From an uncultured Clostridia bacterium (GTDB lineage Bacteria > Bacillota > Clostridia > Peptostreptococcales > Anaerovoracaceae), in NCBI GenBank assembly GCA_937900415.1, contig CALCEY010000009.1, forward strand, positions 283,682 to 347,681: DNA of 64,000 bases, read 5' to 3'. The translations under genes were made by a program, and so were the position numbers. Within the stretch, counting starts at the first letter, position 1. The number at the start of each line of letters is the position of its first letter. Positions 44,240 to 53,088 of this stretch are shown here, one piece after another. The notes beneath the pieces were generated by a model, which did no database searches, was not told the origin of the DNA, and was given only the letters and a program-made list of their open reading frames with translations.

Positions 44240-44246
44240 CGCGTTC

Positions 44247-44276
44247 AGTATAGCATCTCAGACTCCCGGGTGTCAA
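44247..44276 (-). promoter_or_regulatory. Promoter of the XRE/ABC operon
   Basis: TTGACA (44271-44276), 18 bp, TATACT (44247-44252) on the minus strand. The operator repeats start about where transcription would. Confidence 0.75.
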
Positions 44277-44470
44277 TATAAAATTTCTTTTTTAGTACAT
44301 TTCTTTAATGTCATTAAATGCATCTGAGGGTTATTGAATGTCATTGAGCGTCAAATCCGGATGTCAGCGAGACATTTCAAACATGCCCTCGATGCAAATC
44401 TGCGCCTGATGTCCATCCGGCGGCCAAAGCAGCCCTCCGTAAAAGTCCTGCTGTCTGCCCGGCGCACTAT

Positions 44471-44498
44471 AAAAAGCCGGCTCATGCTAAGAGCCGGC
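44471..44498 (-). terminator. Terminator of the amidohydrolase operon
   Basis: GCCGGCTC/GAGCCGGC stem with a 7-nt loop and T5 on the minus strand. Same stem as the kce terminator. 44280-44470 shows no other feature. Confidence 0.85.
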
Positions 44499-44547
44499 TT
44501 CAGTGAATATCGCAAAGGCTGCGATTAAATTACGATAAAACGGGGAT

Positions 44548-45375
44548 TTATTTGTTTTCCTGTGCGTCCAGGGCTTCCCTTGCCAAACGGCTGATCTCAA
44601 GAGCAGGTCCTATCGCTACGCCCGGTTTTGTCTTCATATAGCAGATTAAATCCTCAAGCATCTTTACCCTGCTTATTCTTCCTATGCACTGCGGATGAAG
44701 GACGAAGTTGAGAAGTCCGCCCTCTTCATAAAGTCCGTCGAACTCGCTCTGCCATATATCTCTTACATACTGCGGCGAGCATATTCTTCTTCTCTCAGGC
44801 TGCTGAAGAGTAAAGAAAAAATGTGACGTATCGTCATACAGCCATGAAAACGGCAGCTCGATAAGCTTCTGTCCGTTTTCGCCCTCGTGGTAATAAGGCC
44901 AGTCGCAGTCCATCGTATTTGAAGAATATTCAAAACCGCTGGCCATCACGTTGGCGATGGTGGCCTCAGTAAGATTTGCTTCCGGAGCCCTGTAGCCCAA
45001 AGGCTCAACTCCGAGCAGGTCCTTCATAATCTTTTTGCTCTTTTCCACAAGCTCTCTGTCCTGCTCGGGGAACCATGCCTTTTCATGCAGATAGCCGTGA
45101 TAACCTATTTCATGGCCGCGTCTTACGATTTCTCTGCATGTTTCCGTATGATGTTCAATAACCCAGCCGGGGATAAAGAACGTAGCCTTGAGCTGCTGTC
45201 TGTCCAGCATATCTAAAATTCTCGGAACACCTACCTTAGGACCATAAGCGCCTTCAGCCATCAGATTCGGGCTGTACATGCTGTCCATGGTTCTCGAAAA
45301 CCAGAAGGTTTCCGCATCTAAATCAAAAGTAAGGGCTACGCCCATCTTGACACCGTCAGGCCAATTTTTTCTCAT
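44548..45375 (-). CDS. Polysaccharide-deacetylase-family hydrolase (PuuE/PgdA-like)
   Basis: 275 residues from the ATG at 45375 (GAGGAGG upstream), one base after the preceding stop. NodB-homology motifs: ALTFDLDAETFW with the catalytic Asp, GHEIGYHGYLHEKAWF giving the H-x4-H metal pair, GYRAPEANLTEATI, and LLNFVLHPQCIGR with the C-terminal His. The cytoplasmic, secreted-signal-free form resembles PuuE allantoinase and HpPgdA rather than secreted peptidoglycan deacetylases. With amidohydrolase neighbours, a small amide/ureide substrate is more likely than a polysaccharide; inference. Confidence 0.85.
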   Translation of the reverse strand: MRKNWPDGVKMGVALTFDLDAETFWFSRTMDSMYSPNLMAEGAYGPKVGVPRILDMLDRQQLKATFFIPGWVIEHHTETCREIVRRGHEIGYHGYLHEKAWFPEQDRELVEKSKKIMKDLLGVEPLGYRAPEANLTEATIANVMASGFEYSSNTMDCDWPYYHEGENGQKLIELPFSWLYDDTSHFFFTLQQPERRRICSPQYVRDIWQSEFDGLYEEGGLLNFVLHPQCIGRISRVKMLEDLICYMKTKPGVAIGPALEISRLAREALDAQENK

Positions 45376-45376
45376 A

Positions 45377-47008
45377 CTAATTTTCCTCCTCATAACTATA
45401 CTTACAATCAGCGTCAATGTAAGTATTCAAAACTTTTATATTTTTTATTTCGTCCTCAGGCGATGTGAAAACGTCTCCCGAAAGCACTACGAAATTAGCT
45501 CTCTTTCCTACCTCCAGGGAGCCGATTGAGTCCTCGTCCTTGGAAACGTAAGCTCCGTATATGGTATGCAGCTTGACGGCCTCCAGTCTTGAAAGCTTTT
45601 CGTCCGGATACCATCCGCCCTCAGGCTGACCGTTTAAGTCTTTTCTCGTTATATTAACCTGCATTCCCTCGAGAGGATTTACGGATTCTATAGGCAAATC
45701 AGAGCCGGCAGCCAGTCTTATCCCGTCTTTCAGCATGCTTCCGAAACAGTAGCTTGTTTTCATTCTGTCGCCCACTCTCGAATCGGCTATGCTCCAGTCT
45801 GAATGGATATACATAGGCTGAACAAGACCGATTGCGTCTACCTCCTTGTATTTTTCAAATATACGTTCATTCATAATCTGGCTGTGGATTACGGACGGGC
45901 GCAAGCCCTTTGCTTTTATCTCGTCTTTTACGGAAATACACCCATCAAGGAAGTTTTCCACCGCCGCATCGCCTATCGCATGGATAGTCAAATCAAAATC
46001 ATGGTCTACGATTTCTTTTGCGATGCTGCTCAGCTCCTCCTTATTCCAGTAAATACAGCCGCATGTATCAGGCTTATCACTGTAAGGCTCATTCAAGCCG
46101 GCGGACCATGCTCCCAATGAGCCGTCGCCCAGGAACTTTATAGGACCTATCTTAATTTTGCCGAAGCGCTGCCAGGAACGGAAACCGAAGTCAAAGAACT
46201 CCTGAAGCTGGTCCGGCCTGTGAATACGAAGCTGAAGCACCAAATCTACAGGCATTCTGCCTTCAAGGCAAAGCTCCATATAAGCCTCCCACAGCGCGCG
46301 CTTGTCTCCTACCGAATAAAAGTCCTCGGTATGAGCCACTGTAACTCCGTTTTTAACCATTTCATGGAAAGAAAACTCAAGCAGCTCCTTAAGCTGAAGC
46401 TTATCGGCAATCTTAGGTACGCAATCTCCTATAAGACTCATTGCGCTTTCCAACATTACGCCCGTGGGACTGCCGTCCTCAAAACGAACCAATTCGCCTC
46501 CCTGCGGATCCGGAGTATTCTTGTCGACGCCGGCGATTTTCATAGCCAGAGAGTTAGCTGCGCATATCGTGCCGCAGCGTCTTGAAAGCATTATAGGATG
46601 AGTGTCTGAAATCTTGTCCAAATCTTTTACGGTAGGAAATTCTCCGCCCGGAAAAACTTCCTGATCCCAGCCGAAGCCTGTAACCCACTCGCCGTCAGGT
46701 ATATTGTTGTCCTCTATGTATTTTCTTGTTATTTCAACCATTTCATCGGCTGAACAGGCCCCGCCCAGCAGCGCCGTCTTTTTTTCAAAGATGGCATGGT
46801 CCAGCAAATGGATGTGAGCGTCTATGAAGCCTGGTAAAACGTCTTTGCCATTCAAATCGACAACGTCTCCGCCGCATTCCGCCATTTTTTTAATTTCTTC
46901 GTCGCTTCCGAGCGCGGTGATTATTCCGTCCTCGCAAGCCATAGCCTCGTAAAGGCTGTTGTCACCGTCTATAGTACGGATTCTTCCGTTTACGAAAAAC
47001 TTCTTCAT
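45377..47008 (-). CDS. YtcJ-like amidohydrolase 1
   Basis: 543 residues of the amidohydrolase_3 family (YtcJ/NfdA, N-substituted formamide deformylase type). Metal site DVLPGFIDAHIHLLD, KFLGDGSLGAWSAGL, LTIHAIGDAAVENFL, VIHSQIMNERIFEKYK and AAGSDLPIESVNPLEG with the C-terminal LEVGKRANFVVLSGD beta-sandwich return. Cytoplasmic metal-dependent hydrolase; substrate not deducible. AAAGGAC before the ATG. Third gene of the sigma-54 operon. Paralogue of the first gene of the operon but clearly diverged. Confidence 0.88.
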   Translation of the reverse strand: MKKFFVNGRIRTIDGDNSLYEAMACEDGIITALGSDEEIKKMAECGGDVVDLNGKDVLPGFIDAHIHLLDHAIFEKKTALLGGACSADEMVEITRKYIEDNNIPDGEWVTGFGWDQEVFPGGEFPTVKDLDKISDTHPIMLSRRCGTICAANSLAMKIAGVDKNTPDPQGGELVRFEDGSPTGVMLESAMSLIGDCVPKIADKLQLKELLEFSFHEMVKNGVTVAHTEDFYSVGDKRALWEAYMELCLEGRMPVDLVLQLRIHRPDQLQEFFDFGFRSWQRFGKIKIGPIKFLGDGSLGAWSAGLNEPYSDKPDTCGCIYWNKEELSSIAKEIVDHDFDLTIHAIGDAAVENFLDGCISVKDEIKAKGLRPSVIHSQIMNERIFEKYKEVDAIGLVQPMYIHSDWSIADSRVGDRMKTSYCFGSMLKDGIRLAAGSDLPIESVNPLEGMQVNITRKDLNGQPEGGWYPDEKLSRLEAVKLHTIYGAYVSKDEDSIGSLEVGKRANFVVLSGDVFTSPEDEIKNIKVLNTYIDADCKYSYEEEN

Positions 47009-47049
47009 TTTTTGTCCTTTCTCGGGGAAATCCCTTTTTCAAAGAAGCG

Positions 47050-47991
47050 CTATCCTCTCTTCAGGAAGGCGGTGCAGCAGTGTATCGCTCCAAAGCCTTT
47101 CATTATTTCGTCGAACTCTACCGGAATTACTTTTATTCCGTTATTTTCAAGCAATTCCTGACTGCGAGGATTGCCTGCCGGCATAACGATGAGGCCCGGC
47201 TTTATTGCCACAAAATTTATTGCAAAGCTTTCCTTTGCCTCATTGCGGGACGGACATTCCAGCAACTTATAGCCCTTTTTCTTCAGCATATCGCAAATGT
47301 CGTAAGGCACCTGCGGGGCATGAATCATAGCTACGTCGTGGCTGGCAAGGTTCAGGTTGCCGTCTATATGCGCGTGGCCGTAAGGAATCTGCATAGGATA
47401 AACATCGACGCCCATTCTCTTAAGCTCGCTTTCCACCATTTCATATCCCGACCTGTTGGTTCTGACTCCGCAGGCAAGAATTGCGGTATGTCTGTCAACC
47501 CACATAACCATAGCGCCTTCAAAAGTAGCGTCGCCGCAAATTGTTCTGATAATAGGGACTCCCAGCTCAGCCAGCTTCTGAGCTGCATATCTTTCTTCGC
47601 CTCTTCTTGCTTCCATCGCAGGTCTTGTAACTATAGCTCCCTCGGGGGTCATCAGAATCAGGTCTCTGCAAAACAAAGCGTTAGGCTTATCCTCTCTCTG
47701 TTCTTCGATGTAATGCACGGTTACGCCGTTATCTCTGTAAATCTGCGCGAGAGCGTCGTGCTGAGCGCGGAATCTTTCCACGTCGATAGGAGCCTTGAAG
47801 CGTGCGGCCTGCCAGTCAAAATTTTCTATTTCTTTTCCCGGACGGCGCATGATTACAGCCTTCAGGTCGTCTACTTCCGAGCATACGCCCCAATCTCCCC
47901 AAAGCTCTTTCATATCGTCTATTATAGTCGATTCTTTAGGAAACCATCTTTCACCGGCTAAAGCGTCGATGTCTCTTCTTACTTCTGTCAT
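47050..47991 (-). CDS. DDAH / arginine-deiminase-fold hydrolase (amidinotransferase family)
   Basis: 313 residues. Guanidine-modifying-enzyme fold: N-terminal VDDLKAVIMRRPG, CRDLILMTPEGAIVTRPAMEARRGEE, FEGAMVMWVDRHTAILACGVRTN with the Glu, YGHAHIDGNLNLAS with the catalytic His, and the C-terminal GAIHCCTAFLKR in which Cys305 is the likely nucleophile. Family members hydrolyse arginine, dimethylarginine, agmatine or transfer amidino groups. The exact substrate is unknown. AAAAGGAGG before the ATG. Second gene of the sigma-54 operon, flanked by the two amidohydrolases. Confidence 0.86.
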   Translation of the reverse strand: MTEVRRDIDALAGERWFPKESTIIDDMKELWGDWGVCSEVDDLKAVIMRRPGKEIENFDWQAARFKAPIDVERFRAQHDALAQIYRDNGVTVHYIEEQREDKPNALFCRDLILMTPEGAIVTRPAMEARRGEERYAAQKLAELGVPIIRTICGDATFEGAMVMWVDRHTAILACGVRTNRSGYEMVESELKRMGVDVYPMQIPYGHAHIDGNLNLASHDVAMIHAPQVPYDICDMLKKKGYKLLECPSRNEAKESFAINFVAIKPGLIVMPAGNPRSQELLENNGIKVIPVEFDEIMKGFGAIHCCTAFLKRG

Positions 47992-48035
47992 AAAATCCTC
48001 CTTTTAATCCGTCGAGCCGAAGTATCGGCCGGCGG

Positions 48036-49649
48036 TCAGCTCATATATGTTATTTCTCCGCCCACTATCGTCATCGCAACCTTGATGTCTTTGATTTCTT
48101 CAGCAGGAACGGCATAAATATCTCTGTCAAGAACAGTCATATCGGCAAGGTATCCTTTTTTAATCATTCCCTTCCTGTCCTCGTCTCCGGCTGCATAGGC
48201 CGAGGCCTTTGTATAGAAGTCTATCGCCTCGTCCAAGGTGAGCGCCTCTTCAGGGTGCCAGGCAGGAAGCTCCGGATTGGAGATACTCTTTCTTGTCACA
48301 GCAGAATAGATATTGGCGATAGGATCCATATCCTCTACAGGGCTGTCAGTTCCCATAGACTGATGAATTCCCATGTCTGCCAGAGTTCTCCAGTTATAAC
48401 TGTGTTTTATCCTGCCGCCCAGCCTGTCTTCTGCCATATACATATCGGACTGTATAAATACAGGCTGTATGTAGGCCTGAATGTTGAGCTCTTTCATTCT
48501 TCTTTCCAAGTCTTCGTTTAAAATCTGAGCATGCACAATTCCATGGCGAAGCTTTATGCCAGGATATTTTCCTGCGGCGTTTTCAACGGCGTCTACAACT
48601 TGCTTAGACGCTGCGTCTCCTATGCAGTGAACCGCTACCGGCATATTGTGCGCATGAGCGCATTCCACCATATCAAACAGTTCTTTTTCATCTTTATAAA
48701 TCTGAAGGCCTCTCTGACCCGCTTCGTCGGAGTAATCGTCTAAAAGCCAGGCCGTTCTTCCTCCCAGAGAGCCGTCGGCAACTATCTTAATGCAGCCCAG
48801 CCTGTAGTAGTCGTTGCCATATCCCTTACAAAAGCCTCTTTCGTAGAATTTTTCCAGTTTTGCCAAATCAGGCATGTAGCATTGCTCGTTGACTCTGACA
48901 GTCATCTTTTTTTCTCCCGAAAGCTCCATGAAGGCCTGAATAACATCGGCAGTATCTTTAACGGGGATAACCTCCAGGTCGTCGGACTGGACTCTCGTCA
49001 GCCCCTTGCGGCTCGCTTCCTCCTGAACCAGCAGAATCATCTGTTTTATATCTTCAACGGAAGGCGACGGAATATATTCCATTACCAGATGGAACAGCTC
49101 ATGCAGAACTCCGTTAGGCTCACCGTCCTCTCCAAGATCAAAACGGCTGCCGTCGTCAGGCTGCGGAGTATCCTTTGTCAATCCCATTATTTCCAAAGCC
49201 TTGCTGTTTACCACCACTATATGTCCGCATACGCGGGAAGCTACGATGGGAATCTCCGTGCTTATCTTATCCAAATCGTGTTTTGTAGGCAGTCGTTTTT
49301 CTGTCCAGCCTTCCTGATTCCAGTTGTTCGCTTCCAGCCATCCGCCTTCTGAAAACTTTCTTTCAGCCAGATACGCTTTGCCCATTTCAATCACGTCATC
49401 TACGGATTTCGCAGGCCTCAGGTCCAGCTTTCTGAAAGAATATCCTATATCGAGGAAGTGCATATGACTGTCGTCGAAGCCCGGAAGAACTCTCTTTCCG
49501 GCCAAATCCACAACCTTAGTCTGTTCCGTCCTGAGGGCAAGAATTTCTTCATCGCTTCCAATAGCTTCAAAGACGCCGTCTTTGCAGAATACTGCCGATA
49601 CGTCCCCTGTCTCAGCCTTTATTTTTCCGTTATGCAAAATAAGTTCCAC
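48036..49649 (-). CDS. YtcJ-like amidohydrolase 2
   Basis: 537 residues, amidohydrolase_3 family. DLAGKRVLPGFDDSHMHFLDIG at the metal site, IVADGSLGGRTAWLLDDYSD, VAVHCIGDAASKQVVDAVE, LRHGIVHAQILNEDLERRM, MGTDSPVEDMDP and the closing KGYLADMTVLDRDIY. GTG start at 49649 with GGGAGG at 7 nt. First gene of a four-gene operon; a sigma-54 promoter lies about 60 nt upstream. Substrate unknown. Confidence 0.88.
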   Translation of the reverse strand: MELILHNGKIKAETGDVSAVFCKDGVFEAIGSDEEILALRTEQTKVVDLAGKRVLPGFDDSHMHFLDIGYSFRKLDLRPAKSVDDVIEMGKAYLAERKFSEGGWLEANNWNQEGWTEKRLPTKHDLDKISTEIPIVASRVCGHIVVVNSKALEIMGLTKDTPQPDDGSRFDLGEDGEPNGVLHELFHLVMEYIPSPSVEDIKQMILLVQEEASRKGLTRVQSDDLEVIPVKDTADVIQAFMELSGEKKMTVRVNEQCYMPDLAKLEKFYERGFCKGYGNDYYRLGCIKIVADGSLGGRTAWLLDDYSDEAGQRGLQIYKDEKELFDMVECAHAHNMPVAVHCIGDAASKQVVDAVENAAGKYPGIKLRHGIVHAQILNEDLERRMKELNIQAYIQPVFIQSDMYMAEDRLGGRIKHSYNWRTLADMGIHQSMGTDSPVEDMDPIANIYSAVTRKSISNPELPAWHPEEALTLDEAIDFYTKASAYAAGDEDRKGMIKKGYLADMTVLDRDIYAVPAEEIKDIKVAMTIVGGEITYMS

Positions 49650-49707
49650 GTCTAATCCTCCCTTTCATTCAATCTGTTTCTTATTTTATTATTCTATTAT
49701 TTATACA

Positions 49708-49724
49708 CGCAATTACCGTGCCAA
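49708..49724 (-). promoter_or_regulatory. Sigma-54 promoter of the amidohydrolase operon
   Basis: TTGGCACGGTAATTGCG on the minus strand: TGGCAC-N5-TTGC, an almost perfect -24/-12 element. The nearest upstream gene encodes a sigma-54 activator. Confidence 0.9.
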
Positions 49725-49726
49725 TT

Positions 49727-49760
49727 AAAAAAGGACCGGCGTTTACGGCACAAGTCCCTT
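49727..49760 (-). terminator. Terminator of the sigma-54 activator gene
   Basis: GGGACTTG and CCGGTCC arms with T6 on the minus strand, placed directly before the -24/-12 element of the next operon so that activator transcripts do not run into it. Pairing is imperfect. Confidence 0.55.
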
Positions 49761-49801
49761 TCTTCTTTTATTTTATGTTGAGTTTTCAATGCACGCGCCT
49801 C

Positions 49802-49819
49802 TGCAAAGGCCTTTGTGCA
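49802..49819. promoter_or_regulatory. Candidate enhancer (UAS) for the sigma-54 promoter
   Basis: TGCAAAGGCCTTTGTGCA, an imperfect 18-bp dyad around the perfect CAAAGGCCTTTG, about 80-95 bp upstream of the -24 box, the usual range for an activator of this class. A second TGCAC half lies at 49790. Confidence 0.5.
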
Positions 49820-49853
49820 TAAAATACCAGAACGTTTGCGGAAAAGCTTATAG

Positions 49854-51254
49854 CTAAAATTTTTTATCCATGTAAAATTTATTTTCAAGATGGTATTGCT
49901 TCAGCTTATGGTTTAGATTCTGTCTCGTTATGTCAAGAGATTTAGCCACCTCTCTTAAATCTTCCGTTTTCTCCAGCTCCTTCGATATTAGCTTGTATTC
50001 ATATTCCTTCATCATCGTCTTCAAAGTTTTTCCCTCTTCAAAGGTGAAGTCTGCGCATGCTTCCTTTTCACGGTCGGTCCCGCTGCCGTTTTCCTTAAAC
50101 CACGGTATGTCGTTAAGAGTCAGCTGCGGCCCCTCGGCAAAATTAAAAGCACATTCTATAGTGTTTTCCAGTTCTCTGATATTGCCTCTCCATTGTCTCT
50201 CCGACAGCATTTTCATCATTTTCTCGTCAACTCCGACGATGTTTCTGCGCATTATGCGATTATATTTCTTTATGAAGTATTCGGTAAGCAGCGGAATATC
50301 TCCTTTTCTCTCTGCCAGCGACGGCAGATTTATCTGTACCACCCTGAGTCTGTAATACAGGTCTTCTCTGAATGTCGACTTTTTCACCAGTTTCAGCAAA
50401 TCCTCATTGGCTGCGGCAAGAATCCTTACGTTTACCTCTCTCGGCTGATAATCGCCTACTCGCATAACCTTCTGTTCTTCTATTGCCTTGAGGATCTTCG
50501 CCTGGAGGGCCGTATCCATATTATTTATCTCGTCCAAAAATAACGTTCCGCCATCAGCCTTTTCAAGCAGTCCCGGCCTGTCCTCCGCATCGGTAAAGCT
50601 GCCTCTTACAGTACCGAACAGCATGCTTTCCAGCAGATTAGCCGGTATCGCCGCACAGTTCTGCGAAATGAACGGCTTGTCTCTGCGTTTTCCGCCTGTA
50701 TGTATGGCTTCGGCAACCATCTCCTTGCCTGTTCCTGTCCTTCCGTAAATAAGAACCGGGGAATCGGTTTTGGAAACCTTGAAAATTTTTTCTTTCACAG
50801 CCTCCATTGCATCACATCCGGAAATTATATCCTCCGTCCGATAAAGGCCTTTATTCTTTCTTCCGAACTCCGGCGTTATATATATATTTCTTCTGGCGTT
50901 AAACGAAGTGTTCATTGAAACCTCAACTGCGCCCGTTATATCTCCGCCTTCAAAGATAGGAAGCACCGTAATCATATGGCTGATTTCTCTGCCGTCATAT
51001 AATTTTACGCTTTCCTGTAAATTGTATGTAGAAACCCCGTCTCGTATGGCCTTCAGCACCACGCTCCGTTCCTCGTCCAGGTCGGGATAAATCTGCGAAA
51101 TATGTTTTCCGAGTATCACCTCTTCATGAAGGCTCCCTCCGAAGCTGCTGTTTTCATAATATATGGCGACGGCATTTTCATCAAATATTATGGCGTCGTC
51201 AAAGTAATTATGCAGATTCAAAAGCTCGATTGCGTTTTCTCTGAGTTTATGCAT
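49854..51254 (-). CDS. PAS-AAA-Fis sigma-54-dependent activator 1 (intact)
   Basis: 466 residues: N-terminal PAS-like sensor (LHNYFDDAIIFDENAVAIYYE..., about 1-130), AAA+ domain with Walker A GRTGTGKE (171-178) and Walker B GGTLFLDE (235-242), and a C-terminal Fis-type HTH (LREVAKSLDITRQNLNHKLKQY). Resembles RocR-type regulators of arginine/ornithine catabolism. Odd: the sigma-54-contacting GAFTGA loop reads GSFTDA (218-223). Lies between the two sigma-54 promoters. 43 nt after the frameshifted paralogue, so probably on the same transcript. Confidence 0.9.
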   Translation of the reverse strand: MHKLRENAIELLNLHNYFDDAIIFDENAVAIYYENSSFGGSLHEEVILGKHISQIYPDLDEERSVVLKAIRDGVSTYNLQESVKLYDGREISHMITVLPIFEGGDITGAVEVSMNTSFNARRNIYITPEFGRKNKGLYRTEDIISGCDAMEAVKEKIFKVSKTDSPVLIYGRTGTGKEMVAEAIHTGGKRRDKPFISQNCAAIPANLLESMLFGTVRGSFTDAEDRPGLLEKADGGTLFLDEINNMDTALQAKILKAIEEQKVMRVGDYQPREVNVRILAAANEDLLKLVKKSTFREDLYYRLRVVQINLPSLAERKGDIPLLTEYFIKKYNRIMRRNIVGVDEKMMKMLSERQWRGNIRELENTIECAFNFAEGPQLTLNDIPWFKENGSGTDREKEACADFTFEEGKTLKTMMKEYEYKLISKELEKTEDLREVAKSLDITRQNLNHKLKQYHLENKFYMDKKF

Positions 51255-51297
51255 AAAATTTATCCCCTGCCTTTGATATTACTTCTCTTTTCCTGCT

Positions 51298-52673
51298 TTA
51301 TTCCCCGTTTTCAAATCCGGTGATATTCAGCGTTTTCATTTTATTGTTAAGCGTCTGCCGGCTAACCCCCAGCATTTCGGCTGCCTTAAGCTGGCTGCCG
51401 TACCGCTTCACGGCTTCTTTTATTATATATCGTTCATAACGGTTAAGCCTGTCCTTAAGGCTGTTTTCCTCAAAGTCTGCCGGAGCTTTGCTCATATCCC
51501 GCGAAAGAAGCGTTTCGCTGTCTATATCCTCAATGCCTATATATTCTTCATCGCATAAATTAAAGCCGCTTTCTATCATATTCCTCAGCTCTCTGATGTT
51601 GCCCGGCCAGCTGTAGTTTAAAAAGGCCTCCCTCAGCTCCGGAGTTATGCCTTTTATATCTCTCTCCATATTTCTGTTGAAGAACCTTATGTAATAGTCG
51701 GTGAGGACTCCTATATCCTCTCTTCGCTCCCTGAGAGGAGGAATGTCAAGCTGCACCACCTTGAGCCTATAGTAGAGGTCTTCCCGGAGCCTTCCCTCTT
51801 CCACGCTCTTCATAGGCTCAACATTGGTTGCCGCTATTATCCTGACATCTACCGGAATCTGCTCAGTTCCGCCTATCCTGGTAATCCTCTGCTCCTCTAT
51901 TGCTTTTAAAAGCTTCGCCTGCACGGACGTTTCCATCGAATTTATCTCATCTAAAAAAGAGTTCCTCCGTTGGCAGCCTCAAACAGTCCCATACGATTTT
52001 CAGCTCCCGTAAATCCGCCTCTTACAGTACCGAACAGGATGCTCTCCAGTAAATTTTCAGGTATAGCCGAGCAGTTCTGCGATATGAACCTGAGATTTCC
52101 TCTGCGGCTCATATCATGTATGGCCTGCGCCGCCAGCTCCTTGCCCGTGCCTGTCTCTCCGAACAGCAGAACGTTGGAATCCGTCATCGACGCTTTCGAT
52201 ACCCGTTTCTTAAAAAGCTCCATGGATTCCGAAGCTGAAACTATGTTTCTCATAAGCTTGGAGGATTTGGCTTTCATCATCTCCGAATTCATGGCAAAAA
52301 TATTCAGATGAGCATCTCTGTTATACATGTAAAGGAAAATCTCCACAGCGCCTATAATGCGGTTTTGGTCCCATATCGGAAACGTGCTGAAAATGCCCTC
52401 ATAGGTTTCGCCTTTATAATTAACAAGATTTTGAACACTGTTTATAAGGGGCTTGCCGGTGCGCACCACCTCCATCATGGTGCTGTTCTTTTCATTGACT
52501 TGGGGGTATATCTCAAACAGGCTCTTTCCTAAAATTTCTTTGCCGTTCAGCGTGTTTATGTCCTTACGGCTGTTGTAGTAATATTCTATGATACCCTTGC
52601 GGTCGGCTACTATCACACCGTCGAAATAATTATATATATTGAGAATTTGTTCAGCATATTTTGTCAGTCCCAT
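51298..52673 (-). pseudogene. PAS-AAA-Fis sigma-54 activator 2, frameshifted
   Basis: Two frames together make one 458-residue activator. The N-terminal frame (52673 down to 51951) has the PAS-like sensor, Walker A GETGTGKE and an intact GGFTGA loop and stops at GGTLF; the C-terminal frame continues with LDEINSMETSVQAKLLKAIEE, the AAA+ C-lobe and HTH (QLKAAEMLGVSRQTLNNKMKTL). The break is a T6 run at 51952-51957 (minus strand) where T7 would restore the frame; a -1 slip on U-UUU-UAG would also do so. Otherwise undegraded, so the change is recent, an assembly error, or a switch. Own sigma-70 promoter upstream. Confidence 0.85.
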
Positions 52674-52701
52674 AGCTTTTCCCTCATTAAAAATTATCTT
52701 T

Positions 52702-52731
52702 ATTTTAACATGTATCGCCCTATTACGTCAA
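52702..52731 (-). promoter_or_regulatory. Sigma-70 promoter of the activator pair
   Basis: TTGACG (52726-52731), 18 bp, TAAAAT (52702-52707) on the minus strand, about 30 nt before the activator 2 start. Confidence 0.6.
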
Positions 52732-52810
52732 ATTTCAAAGCTTTCTGAAAATTCCGGCTTTAATAGGTACTCGTCCATTCAATTTGCTGCGGGCTCCGGT
52801 AAAATTGTAT

Positions 52811-52844
52811 AAAAAAGCCTCATAAGCACAAACATCCATGAGCC
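52811..52844 (-). terminator. Possible second terminator behind the permease
   Basis: GGCTCAT/ATGAGGC stem (one mismatch) with T6 on the minus strand. Weak; 52845-52980 shows nothing else. Confidence 0.35.
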
Positions 52845-52982
52845 CTCCCGCAGACTTTAAAAATCACTTTAACAAAAATTATGACGGCTCCAAGGTTTAA
52901 ATCCCGCAAGAAATAAGGCGAAGCAGTATCTTATGTATCCGGCTGCCAAGAGACGCATTTCCGGCATGTCTTGCCGCAACGC

Positions 52983-53019
52983 AAAATCCCCTTCCTCCAA
53001 ATCGGCGAAAGGGGATTTT
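52983..53019 (-). terminator. APC permease terminator
   Basis: AAAATCCCCTT pairs with AAGGGGATTTT, 11 bp, with the T run as part of the stem. Symmetric, so it could act on either strand, but only the permease ends here. Confidence 0.65.
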
Positions 53020-53088
53020 ATTATACAATACATTTACATTCAAGTTAATGAAGGCTTATTTTCAGCCGCTGCTTTTCAGGGGATATTC

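Noticed and set aside
30796..44498. GCCGGCTC hairpins at 30796 and 44476 as a dispersed mobile repeat
   Set aside because: Similarity is limited to an 8-bp stem and the T tail, both in terminator position; convergent terminator structure explains them.
47080..47961. 293-codon plus-strand ORF opposite the DDAH-fold gene
   Set aside because: Antisense frame kept open by the coding bias of the real gene; low-complexity translation, no start signal, no family resemblance.
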